DNA of 64,000 nucleotides, taken from NCBI GenBank assembly GCA_963829725.1, contig CAWHJW010000021.1, positions 186,001-250,000 of the forward strand, written 5' to 3'. The DNA is from RYN-230 sp963829725 (lineage in GTDB: Bacteria; Actinomycetota; Actinomycetes; Streptosporangiales; Streptosporangiaceae). The notes under the pieces are model-generated. The model did no database searches. It was not told the origin of the DNA and worked only from the letters and a program-made list of their open reading frames with translations. Both the position numbers and the translations under genes were made by a program. This document shows positions 52,013-61,705 of this stretch, in pieces. Within the stretch, counting starts at the first letter, position 1, and each line of letters starts with the position of its first letter.

Positions 52013-53182
52013 ATGCGCGTCATGGTGGTCACCGACCAGTACCCGCCGATGGTCGGCGGCGTCCCGGCCGTCACCCAGGCGCTGGCGCGCGGCCTGGCCG
52101 GCCGCGGGCACACCGTGGTGCTGCTGGCGCCCAGCCCCGGCGGGCACGGCATGGTGGAGGCGGGCGGGCGGCTCAGCGTGCACTACCGTGGGTCGGTCCG
52201 CTGGCCGTGGTACGACGGCATGCGCCTGGCCTGCGTCCCCGGGCCGGCGGCCCGGCGGCTGATGACCGGTTTCGCGCCCGACGTGATCCACATCCACTCC
52301 CCGGTGACCCTGGGGCTCAGCGCTCTCGCCGCCGCGCGCCAGCTGGGCATCCCGGTCGTCTACACGAACCACTACCTGCCGGTGAACGTGCGGCCGGCCG
52401 CGCGGCGCCCGCCATGGCTGGCCGAGCGCGCGTTCTACTCCTTCGTGGCCGGCTTCGCGAACCGGTGCAGCCAGGTCACCGCGCCGACCGGGACCGCGCT
52501 GCGGCTGCTGCGCGCGCACGGCCTGCGCGCCACCGCCCAGGTCATCTCTAACGGCGTGGATCTGGCCCGGTTCCGGCCGGGGCCGCCGGACGAGCGGATC
52601 CGCGGCCGGTACGGGCTGCCCGCCGGGGCGCCGGTCATCCTGTCCGTCGGCCGGCTCAGCCCGGAGAAGCGGGCCGACGTCCTGCTGCACGCGGCGGCCC
52701 GGCTGGCCCGGGACGTGCGGCTGGCCATCGCCGGCACCGGCCCGGACGAGACGGCCCTGCGAGCTACCGCGGCCCGGCTGGGGCTGCACGGCCGGGCCCG
52801 GTTCCTGGGCCACGTGCCCGCCGCTGACCTGCCCGCGCTGTACCGGCTGGCGGACGTGTTCGCCATCACCTCGGAGGCGGAACTGCAGAGCCTGACCACC
52901 ATGGAGGCCATGGCCAGCGGCCTGCCGGTAGTAGCCGCCGACGCCTGCGCGCTCGGGGAACTGGTGCGGCACGGCCGCAACGGGTTTCTCGCCACCCCGG
53001 GCCGCAGCGGTGAAGTCGCCGCTTACCTGGACATCCTGGTGGCCCGCCCGGACCGCCGGGCGGCCATGGCCGCGGCCGGCCTGCGGCTCATCCGCGGTCA
53101 CGAGCACGGCCGCGCACTGACCGCGTGGGAGTCGCTGTACGGCCGGCTCGCCGCCGCCAGTACGCGCCCGGCGGTGCCATGA
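52013..53182 (+). CDS. GT4-family glycosyltransferase
   Basis: 389 aa from ATG 52013. DQYPPMVGGVPAVTQALAR at the N-terminus, HIHSPVTLGLSALAAARQLG, ILSVGRLSPEKRADVLLHAA and TSEAELQSLTTMEAMASGLP with the catalytic acidic pair define a GT4 enzyme. It resembles alpha-mannosyl- and phosphatidylinositol-mannoside-type transferases in order of motifs. Stop overlaps the next gene's ATG by 4 bases, so the two transferases are co-translated and probably act on the same lipid. Confidence 0.92.
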   Translation: MRVMVVTDQYPPMVGGVPAVTQALARGLAGRGHTVVLLAPSPGGHGMVEAGGRLSVHYRGSVRWPWYDGMRLACVPGPAARRLMTGFAPDVIHIHSPVTLGLSALAAARQLGIPVVYTNHYLPVNVRPAARRPPWLAERAFYSFVAGFANRCSQVTAPTGTALRLLRAHGLRATAQVISNGVDLARFRPGPPDERIRGRYGLPAGAPVILSVGRLSPEKRADVLLHAAARLARDVRLAIAGTGPDETALRATAARLGLHGRARFLGHVPAADLPALYRLADVFAITSEAELQSLTTMEAMASGLPVVAADACALGELVRHGRNGFLATPGRSGEVAAYLDILVARPDRRAAMAAAGLRLIRGHEHGRALTAWESLYGRLAAASTRPAVP

Positions 53183-54438
53183 GCAGCGGCCGGGTCGGCC
53201 CGGTGCGGCTGCTCTTCCTGATCGGCGACACCGGCGGCGGGCACCGCAGCGCGGCCAGTGCCGTCAGCCAGGCGCTGCACCGCCGCTACCCGGGCCATTT
53301 CGACCCGGTCATCTGCGACCCGCTGCGCGGCCCGGGCACGCCGCTGCGGCTGCGCGCCCTGATCAGCCTGTACGGGCCCTGCATCCGGCTGACGCCCTGG
53401 CTATGGGGCCTGCTGTGGCGTGGCTGCGACTCCCCCCGCATGCTGGCCTGGTCGCAGCGGACCCTGCTGGCACCGACCAACGGCAGCGTGGCGCGCGCGG
53501 TCGGGGAGCACGGGCCCGCGGTGATCGCGTGCTTCCACCCGTTCACCGCGGATCCGGCGGTGCGGGCCCGGGACCTGGACGCTCCCGGGGTGCCGGTGGT
53601 CACCGTGATCACCGACCTGGTCACCACGCACCGGGCCTGGCGTGCCGCGGCCGTGGACCGGGTCGTGGTTCCCTCGGCCCCGGTCGGCCTCAGCTGCGCG
53701 GAGGATGGCATGCCGGAGGGGCGTTATGCAGAAATGGGGCTTCCGGTGGGGGCCGGATTCGCCGCCGCACCCGCGGCGGAACCGGATCGCCGCGCGCTGC
53801 AGCGGGCGCTGGGCCTGCGCGGGCGGCGGTTCCTGGTGGTGATGACGGGCGGGGCGGAGGGCTCTGGCGGCCTCTACCGGCGGGCCCGGGTGATCCTGCG
53901 GCACCTCCCCGGGGTGGACGTGGCGGTCATCTGCGGCCGGAACCGCAGGCTGCGGCGCAGGCTGGACCGGCTCGCCGCCCGGGCGGGCGGCCGGCTGGCG
54001 GTACGTGGGTTCGTGGACAACATGGCCGACTGGCTGCGCTGCGCCGACGTGGTGGTCGGCAAGGCGGGGCCGGGCACCATCGCCGAAGCCGCCTGCTGCG
54101 CCGCCCCGCTCGTGCTGACCTCCTTCGTCCCCGGCCAGGAGCAGGGGAACGCCGGTTTCGTGACCAGCGCCGGGGCCGGCCGCTACGCGCCGGGGCTCCG
54201 TGACCTGGTCGCCGAGATCGGCTCGCTGCACGGCAACCCGGCCGCGCTCGCGGCCATGCGGGCCGCCGCGGCCGGCCTGGCCCGCCCGGGCGCGGCCGAG
54301 GACATCGCGGCGCTGCTGGCTTCCCTGGTACCGGCCGGCGCACGGCCCGCGGGCGGCGTCCCGGCCGGCCAGGAACAGCCAGTGGCCGGCCGCGCCGGCC
54401 AGCGCCAGCCAGCGCCAGCCAGCCGCTGGCGGGCGTGA
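53179..54438 (+). CDS. MGDG-synthase-like GT28 glycosyltransferase
   Basis: 419 aa. The N-terminal FLIGDTGGGHRSAASAVSQA is the MGDG-synthase/processive glucosyltransferase start. LVVMTGGAEGSGGLYRRARV, RGFVDNMADWLRCADVVVG and KAGPGTIAEAACCAAPLVL follow, the donor-binding part of GT28. These enzymes glycosylate diacylglycerol. Joined to a GT4 gene and an ABC exporter, it suggests synthesis and export of a membrane glycolipid. The last 40 residues are repetitive (GQRQPAPAS), from short CAGCGCCAGC repeats near 54403-54422. Confidence 0.9.
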   Translation: MSSGRVGPVRLLFLIGDTGGGHRSAASAVSQALHRRYPGHFDPVICDPLRGPGTPLRLRALISLYGPCIRLTPWLWGLLWRGCDSPRMLAWSQRTLLAPTNGSVARAVGEHGPAVIACFHPFTADPAVRARDLDAPGVPVVTVITDLVTTHRAWRAAAVDRVVVPSAPVGLSCAEDGMPEGRYAEMGLPVGAGFAAAPAAEPDRRALQRALGLRGRRFLVVMTGGAEGSGGLYRRARVILRHLPGVDVAVICGRNRRLRRRLDRLAARAGGRLAVRGFVDNMADWLRCADVVVGKAGPGTIAEAACCAAPLVLTSFVPGQEQGNAGFVTSAGAGRYAPGLRDLVAEIGSLHGNPAALAAMRAAAAGLARPGAAEDIAALLASLVPAGARPAGGVPAGQEQPVAGRAGQRQPAPASRWRA

Positions 54439-54856
54439 CCGCGGCCCCGGGCCAGTTGCTGGCCGGTTCCCCGGCGGGCACCCGCGGCGGCACGCGCAGG
54501 AACCCGGGGCGCCGCCCGGGCGGGTAAGTTTCACCGGCCGCGGCGGGACCGCACGGCGGCATCCTGCGGCTTAAGCTGGCGGGCCATGATCGTTCCTTGA
54601 CAGCCCGCAGGGCCGCTCGGAGCAGCACAGCGGAATCACCAAAGCCAGCACGGCCGTCCCGAGGAGCCCGCGATGCGCCTTTCCCAGATCCTGCAGCAGG
54701 CCGGCGTCGCACGACGCGGCCGGCCCGCCCGGTCAGGGCCGGCGCCGCCTCCGGAGAACCCGGGCGTTTTGCCTGATCCGTGCGGGGGCACACCGATGGC
54801 ATCCGCTCACCTCCTGCCGACGACGCCGGGACCACCCCGCCGGAAGGACCGATGCC
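54439..54856. other. Gap holding one short uncertain frame
   Basis: About 420 bases. A frame from ATG 54673 follows GAGGAG and starts MRLSQILQQAGVARRG, but soon becomes Pro/Arg-rich and runs into the next gene, so it may be a stub or leader. GGAAGG at 54841-54846 is close to the ribosome site of the oxygenase. No other gene is visible. Confidence 0.35.
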
Positions 54857-55819
54857 ATGCCCCCGGCTGTTCCCGTCATCGACCTAGGCCCCTGGTTCGC
54901 GGGCAGGGCCCGGGACCGGGCGGCCGTCGCGTCCGCCGTCGATGACGCGCTGCGCACATCCGGGTTCCTGCTCATCACCGGGCACGGGGTGCCCGCCGGG
55001 CTGAGCGCGGAGACGAGGGCGGTGGCCCGGGAGTTCTTCGCGCTCCCGGACAGCGTGAAGTCCCGGTACGCTATCGCGGTCGGCGGCCGTGGCTGGATCC
55101 CGCCGGGCGCCGAGGCCAACGGGAACGCCGAGGGAACGCCGACACCACCGGACCTCAAGGAGTCGTACTCGCTCGCCGCGGAGGAGCCGACGGGCAATGT
55201 TGCCATCGACGCCCGCTGGTTCCGGCGCAACACCTGGCCGGCCGAGGTGCCCCGGATGCGCCCGGTGGTCACCGAGTACATCAGCTGGATGCACACCCTG
55301 TCCGATGAGCTGATGGCGCTGTGCGCCGTCGCGCTGGGGCTCCCGGCAGGCTTCTTCGCCCCGTTCCTGAACCACCCCACCTACGGGCTGAACCTCAACC
55401 ATTACCCGCCCGCCGATCCGGCCCGGCCGCCGGAGCCCGGGCAGTACCGGATCGGACCGCACAGCGACTTCGGCACGGTCACCGTGCTGGACCGCGAGCC
55501 CGGGCTGGGCGGCCTCCAGGTGTATATGCCCGACGGGACCTGGGCGGACGCGCCGTACGACCCGGCCGCGCTCACCGTGAACATCGGCGACCTGCTGGCC
55601 CGGTGGACCGGGGACCGCTGGCGGTCCACCCGGCACCGGGTACTGCCGCCGCACCCGGATGCGCCCGGCGAGGACCTGCTCTCGCTCATCTTCTTCTACG
55701 AGGCGAACCACGACGCCGTGGTCGAGTCCCTGCCGCCGCCCATCGGCCGGGTCAGCTACCCGCCGGTGATCGCGCACGAGTACCTGCGTGACAAGCTCGA
55801 TGCCATCACCGTCAGCTGA
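54857..55819 (+). CDS. Isopenicillin-N-synthase-like 2OG-Fe(II) oxygenase
   Basis: 320 aa from ATG 54857. PVIDLGPWFAGRARDRAAVA and GFLLITGHGVPAGLSAETR form the DIOX_N domain. The iron ligands are His203 and Asp205 (GPHSDFGTVTVL) and His260 (STRHRVLPPHP). The 2-oxoglutarate-binding R-x-S is less clear (DLLSLIFFYEAN), so co-substrate use should be checked. Substrate unknown; relatives oxidise small metabolites and antibiotics. Isolated gene. Confidence 0.92.
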   Translation: MPPAVPVIDLGPWFAGRARDRAAVASAVDDALRTSGFLLITGHGVPAGLSAETRAVAREFFALPDSVKSRYAIAVGGRGWIPPGAEANGNAEGTPTPPDLKESYSLAAEEPTGNVAIDARWFRRNTWPAEVPRMRPVVTEYISWMHTLSDELMALCAVALGLPAGFFAPFLNHPTYGLNLNHYPPADPARPPEPGQYRIGPHSDFGTVTVLDREPGLGGLQVYMPDGTWADAPYDPAALTVNIGDLLARWTGDRWRSTRHRVLPPHPDAPGEDLLSLIFFYEANHDAVVESLPPPIGRVSYPPVIAHEYLRDKLDAITVS

Positions 55820-56010
55820 GCCGGCGCACGGCCGCGTGCAGGCCGGGCAGCGCGGCCCGGGCCCGGGATAACGGCCCGGCTAACGGCGCGGGATTCGGTG
55901 AAGGCTCATGACAATTGCGCCGGGATGGCCCAGGATGGGGGGCCTGACGGCGGCGTCCGGATAGGCAGCGACGGCATCCCAGGCAACGGGACCGATCCAG
56001 GAGTGACCAC

Positions 56011-57648
56011 ATGGCCGAATCCAGTCCGGCAGGCGCGCAGCGGGCCGCCGGGCGCCACTCGATCGGGTTCAACTTCACCATGACCGTCGCCGTGCCCGTC
56101 GTGGCGCTGGCCCTGCTCTGGACCGCTACCGCGCTGGCCAGCCTGGTCAGCAAGCCGGCCCGGGACGCGCTCGGCCTGCCCGACGACTGGGCCATCGGTG
56201 AATTAGCGCTGTTCGTCGGGGGCGGCGTGGTGGTGGTCGCCGTCTCCGTGCTCCTCATCGGGCTGTTCGCGCGACGGCTGTCCCGGGATGTGTCGGATCT
56301 GGCCACCGCGGCCCGGCAGTACGCTGACGAGGTGCTCCCGGAGCTGGTGACCCGGCTGCGCGGCGGGGCGGACGGCAGCTCCCCGCCCGTGGCCGCGCTC
56401 CCGGCCGTGCGCACCGGCAGCGCCGAGCTCGCCGCGGCCGCCGCGGCCGTCGCCAGGCTGGAGCGCGCGGCGGCCGCCGCGGCCGCGGGGGAGGCCGGCC
56501 TGCGCGACGGGCTCCGGCTGGTCTTCGTCAGCCTGGCCCGGCGGAACCAGTCCCTGCTGCTGCGCCAGCTCCGGCTGATCGACGCGCTGGAGCAGAAGGC
56601 CGCCGATCCCGCGGCGCTGGCCGACCTCTTCGCGCTGGATCACCTGACCACCCGGATGCGGCGGCACGCGGAGAGCCTGGCCATCCTGTCCGGTGCCGCG
56701 CCGGGCCGGTCGTGGTCGCAGCCGGTGCCGGTCATCGACGTGATCCGCGCGGCCACGGCCGAGGTCGAGGACTACCAGCGGGTGGCCGTGCTGTCCGCGG
56801 CCGAGGACGCGGTGGCCGCCCCGGCGGTCGCGGACATGATCCACCTGCTGGCCGAGCTGATCGAGAATGCCACCATGTTCTCCCCCTCGGGGACCCGGGT
56901 GCAGATCCGGGCCGAGCGGGTGGCCAATGGCTTCGCCGTCGAGATCGAGGACCGCGGCCTGGGCATCGAGCCGGGCCAGCTTAACGACCTCAACCGTCAA
57001 CTGGCCGAGCCGCCGGACTTCGACCTGGCCAACGCGGACCGGCTCGGCCTGTTCGTGGGAGCCAAGCTGGCCGTCCGGCACGGCGTTCGCGTCTCGCTGC
57101 GGCCCTCGCCCTACGGGGGCACCACCGCCATCGTGCTCATGCCGGGCAGCCTGATGATCCCGCCCGCCCGCGTACCGCCGGCCCGGGTGCCCGCCGCCCG
57201 CACGGGAGGCACCGGCCGGTTCCCGGCCCTGGACCTCCGGTCGGCCGGCGCGCTCGGCGTGACCGCCCCGCGGCCCGGCGCGGGGGCGGCCGTGCCGCCG
57301 CCCGGCACCCAGCCCGGTCCCCACCCAGGCCAAGGGCCGGCCAGCGAGCCGGGCGCGGCCCGCGGCGCGGGCCCGGGCGGCCGCCAGCCGGAGGCCGGGG
57401 CGGCATCCCGGAGACTGCCGCAGCGCACCAGGCAGGCCAGCCTGTCCCCGCACCTGCGCGGCGGCCCGCCGCTGGCCGCGCCCGACGGCGGCAGCCCGGC
57501 GCCGGGCGCGGCCGGCCAGCGCAGTCCGGAACAGGCCCGGGATCTCGCCGCCTCACTGCAGACCGGCTGGCGGCGCGGCCGGGAGGAGCCATCCTCCGGC
57601 CCGGCTGACGGGAACGGGCCGCGGCCCGCCCGGGGCGGGGAGGAATGA
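56011..57648 (+). CDS. Conservon sensor (CvnA-like) with HATPase domain
   Basis: 545 aa from ATG 56011, with AGGAG upstream. Two membrane spans (VAVPVVALALLWTATALASL; LALFVGGGVVVVAVSVLLIG) enclose a very short outer segment. A dimerisation-like region (RRNQSLLLRQLRLIDALEQK) and a HATPase domain (MIHLLAELIENATMFSP, VEIEDRGLGIEPGQLNDLN) follow. No phosphorylatable His-box is evident, as usual for CvnA. The last 170 residues are disordered Pro/Ala/Arg. It is the first gene of a conservon; its stop overlaps the roadblock start. Confidence 0.92.
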   Translation: MAESSPAGAQRAAGRHSIGFNFTMTVAVPVVALALLWTATALASLVSKPARDALGLPDDWAIGELALFVGGGVVVVAVSVLLIGLFARRLSRDVSDLATAARQYADEVLPELVTRLRGGADGSSPPVAALPAVRTGSAELAAAAAAVARLERAAAAAAAGEAGLRDGLRLVFVSLARRNQSLLLRQLRLIDALEQKAADPAALADLFALDHLTTRMRRHAESLAILSGAAPGRSWSQPVPVIDVIRAATAEVEDYQRVAVLSAAEDAVAAPAVADMIHLLAELIENATMFSPSGTRVQIRAERVANGFAVEIEDRGLGIEPGQLNDLNRQLAEPPDFDLANADRLGLFVGAKLAVRHGVRVSLRPSPYGGTTAIVLMPGSLMIPPARVPPARVPAARTGGTGRFPALDLRSAGALGVTAPRPGAGAAVPPPGTQPGPHPGQGPASEPGAARGAGPGGRQPEAGAASRRLPQRTRQASLSPHLRGGPPLAAPDGGSPAPGAAGQRSPEQARDLAASLQTGWRRGREEPSSGPADGNGPRPARGGEE

Positions 57649-58076
57649 TGGGCGGCCCGACGGCCGGGGATCCCGTGGCGGACCTGGGCTGGCTGCTCGA
57701 CGACCTGGCCGCCCGGGTCAGCCACTTCCGCCGCTCAGTGATCCTGTCCCGGGACGGGCTGGTCGTGGCGGCCTCCAGTGAGCTGCCCCGGGACGACGCC
57801 GAGCGCCTGGCCGCCCTCGCCGCCGGGGTGCAGAGCCTGGCCTCGGGCGCCGGCCAGCAATTCGAGGTCGGCGAGGTCCGGCAGACCATCATCGAGCTGC
57901 AGCAGGCACTGCTGTTCATCACCGCGGCGGGCAACGGCAGCTGCCTGGCCGTACTCTGCCCGGCGGACGCCGACGCCGGCCTGGTTGCCTACGAGATGGC
58001 CAGGCTGGTCAAGCGGGCCGGGCCGCACCTGGAAGCGCGGCCGCGGTTCCCGGCCGCGGGCCTGCCGGCGGAGTGA
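57645..58076 (+). CDS. Roadblock/LC7 protein (CvnB-like)
   Basis: 143 aa, ATGA overlap with the sensor gene and GGGGAGG upstream. VADLGWLLDDLAARVSHFRR, LSRDGLVVAASSELPRDD and AAGNGSCLAVLCPADADAG match roadblock/LC7 proteins, which act as GTPase-activating or scaffolding partners of the small GTPase CvnD. Complete. The partner GTPase gene is missing here. Confidence 0.94.
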   Translation: MMGGPTAGDPVADLGWLLDDLAARVSHFRRSVILSRDGLVVAASSELPRDDAERLAALAAGVQSLASGAGQQFEVGEVRQTIIELQQALLFITAAGNGSCLAVLCPADADAGLVAYEMARLVKRAGPHLEARPRFPAAGLPAE

Positions 58077-58082
58077 GCCAGC

Positions 58083-58464
58083 GTGGCCGCGGACAGCAGA
58101 TGGCTAGACCGGAATTCCGGTCCCGTGGTGCGCCCCTACGCGGTGACCGGAGGCCGCACCCAGCCGGCCGACGGGGAACTGCTCGACCTCATCGCGGTCA
58201 TCGTCAACGCGGGCGCGGCTGCCGGGGAGGATGACCGGATCGGCCTGAGCCCGGAACACCGGCGCATCCTCGGCCTGTGCCAGCAGCCCGGCCACGGTGG
58301 CGGATGTGGCCTCCGATACCGGCCTGCCGCTCGGCGTGGTCCGGGTGCTGATTGCCGACCTGATCGTGGCGGGCCGGATAACGGTGCTACCCCAGCGGCC
58401 CGCCGCCGACCAGCCCCGTGCCGCGCTGCTCCGGGAGGTCCTGCAAGGGCTGCGCGCACTATGA
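58083..58464 (+). pseudogene. DUF742 protein (CvnC-like), frameshifted
   Basis: From GTG 58083 the frame reads WLDRNSGPVVRPYAVTGGRT and LSPEHRRILGLCQQP, the normal DUF742 half. At about 58293 one extra G shifts it. The +1 frame then gives TVADVASDTGLPLGVVRVLI and ALLREVLQGLRAL, ending at TGA 58462-58464, exactly the expected C-terminus with its winged helix. The uncorrected frame runs on to 58517 in nonsense. A real mutation would disable the DNA-binding half; a sequencing error is equally possible. Confidence 0.85.
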
Positions 58465-58629
58465 GCGCGTCCGGCCTGGTTTCGGTAGCCTCACCGGGGT
58501 CGAGAACTCAACCATGACGACAGCGGCATGCCGGCCTGGGCAGGTCCTGCTCTGCGAGCCCGCACGCGGAGCGGGGCGCCGCGCCCTGGCTGACCCCGGC
58601 ATGCCCGGCCCAGACCTAGGTGGTGTCAC

Positions 58630-60845
58630 GTGATCAGCCAGGTGCCGGCCAGCGGGCCGGCCGGGCCGGCGGGCGGGCCGCCGGCCACCCCCGTGCGGTG
58701 CGGCGCGATCCCCCCGCTCGCCGACGGCTTCAGCCCACGGCCGGAAACGGCCGCCAGCCTGGCCACCGCGCTGGCCCCGGGGGCCACAGTGGCACTGGTA
58801 CCCAGCCGGCCGCCGTCCGGATCCCCGGACTGGCTCGGCGCATCCGGCAAGACGCAGCTGGCCGTGTACACCGCCGAGTCGCTGTGGCACGCACGGGAGG
58901 TGAGCCTGCTGATCTGGATCACCGCCACCAGCCGGACCGCCATGCTGTCCGGCTACGAGCAGGCGGCCGCCGCGGTGCTGGGCGGTGGTGCGCCCAGCGG
59001 CGCGGACGCGATGGCGGCGCGGTTCACCGGCTGGCTGGCGGAGACCTCGCAGCCGTGGCTGGTCGTGCTCGATGACCTGATGGCTCCGGCCGACCTGGAT
59101 GGGCTGTGGCCGGACGGCCCGGCGGGCCGGGTGCTGATCACGGCGGCGAGCCAGGCCGTCGTGCCGGCCGATCGCCGCGCCGTCGTGCTCGGTGTCGGCG
59201 CGTTCAGCCAGCGGGAAGCACTCAGTTACCTGATGGGCCAGCTCACCGCTGACACCGACCAGCGGCTCGGCGCCATCGACCTGGCCGCCGACCTGGCCGG
59301 CGAGCCGCTGGCGCTGGCGCAGGCCAGCGGCGTGATCGCCAGCTCGGCACTGTCCTGCCGGGATTACCGCGGCTATTTCGTGGACCGGCGCGCCCAGCTG
59401 GTCAAGCAGCTGGGCCAGGCGCCGGGGAGCAGGCCGCCCGCTCCCGCCGTCACCTGGATGTTCTCGGTGGAGCAGGCGGACCGGCTGGCGCCCGGGGCCG
59501 CGGTCCAGCCCGTGCTGGCGCTCGCGGCGCTGCTGGACCGGCACGGCATCCCGGGAACCGTGTTCACCGCCCCGGCCACCGCCGCCTACCTGGGCGCGGC
59601 CGGCCCCGGGCAGCAGGCAGGCCCCGGGCAGCCAGGCCCAGCCGGGCCCGCGAGGCCCTGATGATCATGGAACGGACCGGGCTGCTGGACATCGACCCGT
59701 CCGGTACGCCGCCGCTGATCCGGATGACGTCGGCGGTCCAGGCGGCGGTGCGGGCGGCCATGCCCGGCCGGCTCCGGGAGCAGGCGGGGCGGGCCGCCGC
59801 CGATGCACTGCTGCAGGCGTGGGGCTCCGCCGAGCAGCCGTCGTGGCTGCCTGAGAGCCTGCGGTCCTGCACGGCCAGCCTGCACGAGACGGCCGGGGGC
59901 GTGCTGTGGTCGGGTGGCTGCCACCCGCTCCTGTTCCGCGCCGGGCAGAGCCTGGACGCGGCCCGGCTGAACGGCCCGGCCGTGGCGTACTGGCAGGAAC
60001 TCACCTCGGCCGCTGAGCGGATGCTGGGCACCGGCCACCCGGATACGCAGGCCATCGTGGAGCGGCTCGCCTACGCCTACCTGGCGGCTGGGCAGGTCAC
60101 CGAGGCGGTCACCTGGTTCGAGCGGGTGGCAGCGGACCGGGCGCGCACGCTCGGCCCCGATCACCCCGCCGCGATCGCCGCCCGGCGCGACCTCGGGCGC
60201 GCCCTGCTGAATGCCGGCCAGCACGGTCCGGCGATCACCGTGCTGAGTGGGGCGCTCAGCGAGTACGAGCGGATCTGCGGGCCCGGGCATCCGGACACCC
60301 TCGGCGCGCGCGATGACCTGGCCGCCGCGTACCGGGCGGGCGGGCAACTGGCCGAGGCCATCCCGCTGTACAAGCGCACCCTGACCGACCGGGAGCGCGG
60401 CCAGGGGCCGCAGCATCCGGACACGATGACCACCCGGCAGTCGCTGGCCGAAACCTACCTGGCCGAGGGCCGGGTCAAGGTCGCCCTCTCGCACTACAAG
60501 CGCGTCCTCGCGGACCGCGAGCGGGTGCTCGGCCACGACCACCTCGACACCATCGCCGCCCGCGGCAACCTCGGCTCCGCCTACCACGCCGCCGGGCGGA
60601 TGGCCTCGGCGGTGCGGATGTACGAGGAGACCCGGGCCGGTTACGAGCGGGTGCACGGCCCCGAGCACCCGGATACCCTGGCCCGCTGCCTGAGCCTGGC
60701 CAGCGTGTACTACGCGGTCGGCCGGCTGACCGACGCGAAGACGGTGCTGCAGGAAACCCTGGCCCACTGTGAGCGGGCCCTGCCCCCCGGCGACCCGCTG
60801 ACCCAGTCAGCCCGGGACAGCCTGGCCAACATCGCCGGCAGCTGA
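58630..60845 (+). pseudogene. NB-ARC/TPR protein split into two frames
   Basis: The first frame (58630-59661) is a P-loop NTPase: Walker A WLGASGKTQLAV, then VSLLIWITATSRTAML and Walker B PWLVVLDDLMAP. It loses register in a Pro/Gly-rich stretch around 59600-59640 and stops at 59659. The second frame (from 59661) continues directly as SRAREALMIMERTGLLDI, the expected sequence, then five or six TPR units (GPDHPAAIAARRDLGRALL, GPQHPDTMTTRQSLAETYL). The two pieces overlap as TGATG and might be made separately. Intact homologues are single proteins used as signalling switches. Confidence 0.8.
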
Positions 60846-60979
60846 GCAGCGCCGGTCACTCTCCCGCCGCGCCGCGCCGCGCGTCTGCCTTCCTGGCCAT
60901 ATTGATCACTTAACGTATACGACCTGTTACTCTTGGTAGTCGCATGGCCCTCGACTGCACCGCGGAGATGGAGACCACT

Positions 60980-61705
60980 ATGCGGACATGCCGGCTGGCA
61001 CCGATGCGCACACTAGCGGCTCTGGCGATCGGCTGCGCCACGCTGCTGGCCGCCGATCCCGCGGCGGCCCAGGCCAGCTACGGCCCGAACCTGCCCGCCG
61101 GCCCGGCTCCCGTGCCCGGTGCCTCCTGTGTCGTGACCAGTCAGACGGTCGGCCCGGCCGGCACAATGATCGGCCCGCTGGACCTGGGCAGCCTGGCCGG
61201 GGTGCTACGCATCCGCCGGGGCACATTCACCCGGCCGGTCCAGCTCACCGTAACCCAGTCGGGGACCCAGGGTCACGGCTGCCAGGCCGGGCGGGCAAAC
61301 TGGCCGGCGATGCGCGGCTACCGGGTGGTCGGCGGCATCGGCATCCTTGTCCAGCGCGGGGGCGCCAGTTTCCCCAGCCAGTATGGGCGGCCGGTCATGC
61401 TCCGCCTCAGCTCCCGCACCATCCGCGCGTCCAGCCTGGTCGTGCGCTGGTGGCGCGGTCGCGTGATCGTGGTCCGCGCTGCGGTGACCGGCCACGGCTC
61501 GGCCCGGATCCCGGTGCTGGGCAACGCGTCGTACGCGGTGCTGACCCCGGCCCGGGAGCTGGACCGGCTGCTGGCCAGCACCACGCCCGGCCCGCGCGCG
61601 GGCCGGGCGGCTGCGCGGAAGCAGGCAGCACTGCTCGCGGACGGTGCACTGCTGCGCCCGGCGGCCGCGCCGCGGCCGGGCGCGGGCGTGCTGGCGGCCC
61701 GGTGA
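60980..61705 (+). CDS. Secreted protein of unknown function
   Basis: 241 aa from ATG 60980, with GGAG upstream; an in-frame ATG at 60944 is possible. A signal peptide (MRTLAALAIGCATLLAAD, cleavage near AAAQA) is followed by a beta-rich domain (TRPVQLTVTQSGTQGHGCQA, GYRVVGGIGILVQRG, SSLVVRWWRGRVIVVRAAVT) with two cysteines in the mature part. The C-terminus is Ala/Arg-rich. The upstream 60 bases (TTGATCACTTAACGTATACG) are A+T-rich and promoter-like. It overlaps the lipoprotein gene start. Confidence 0.72.
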   Translation: MRTCRLAPMRTLAALAIGCATLLAADPAAAQASYGPNLPAGPAPVPGASCVVTSQTVGPAGTMIGPLDLGSLAGVLRIRRGTFTRPVQLTVTQSGTQGHGCQAGRANWPAMRGYRVVGGIGILVQRGGASFPSQYGRPVMLRLSSRTIRASSLVVRWWRGRVIVVRAAVTGHGSARIPVLGNASYAVLTPARELDRLLASTTPGPRAGRAAARKQAALLADGALLRPAAAPRPGAGVLAAR

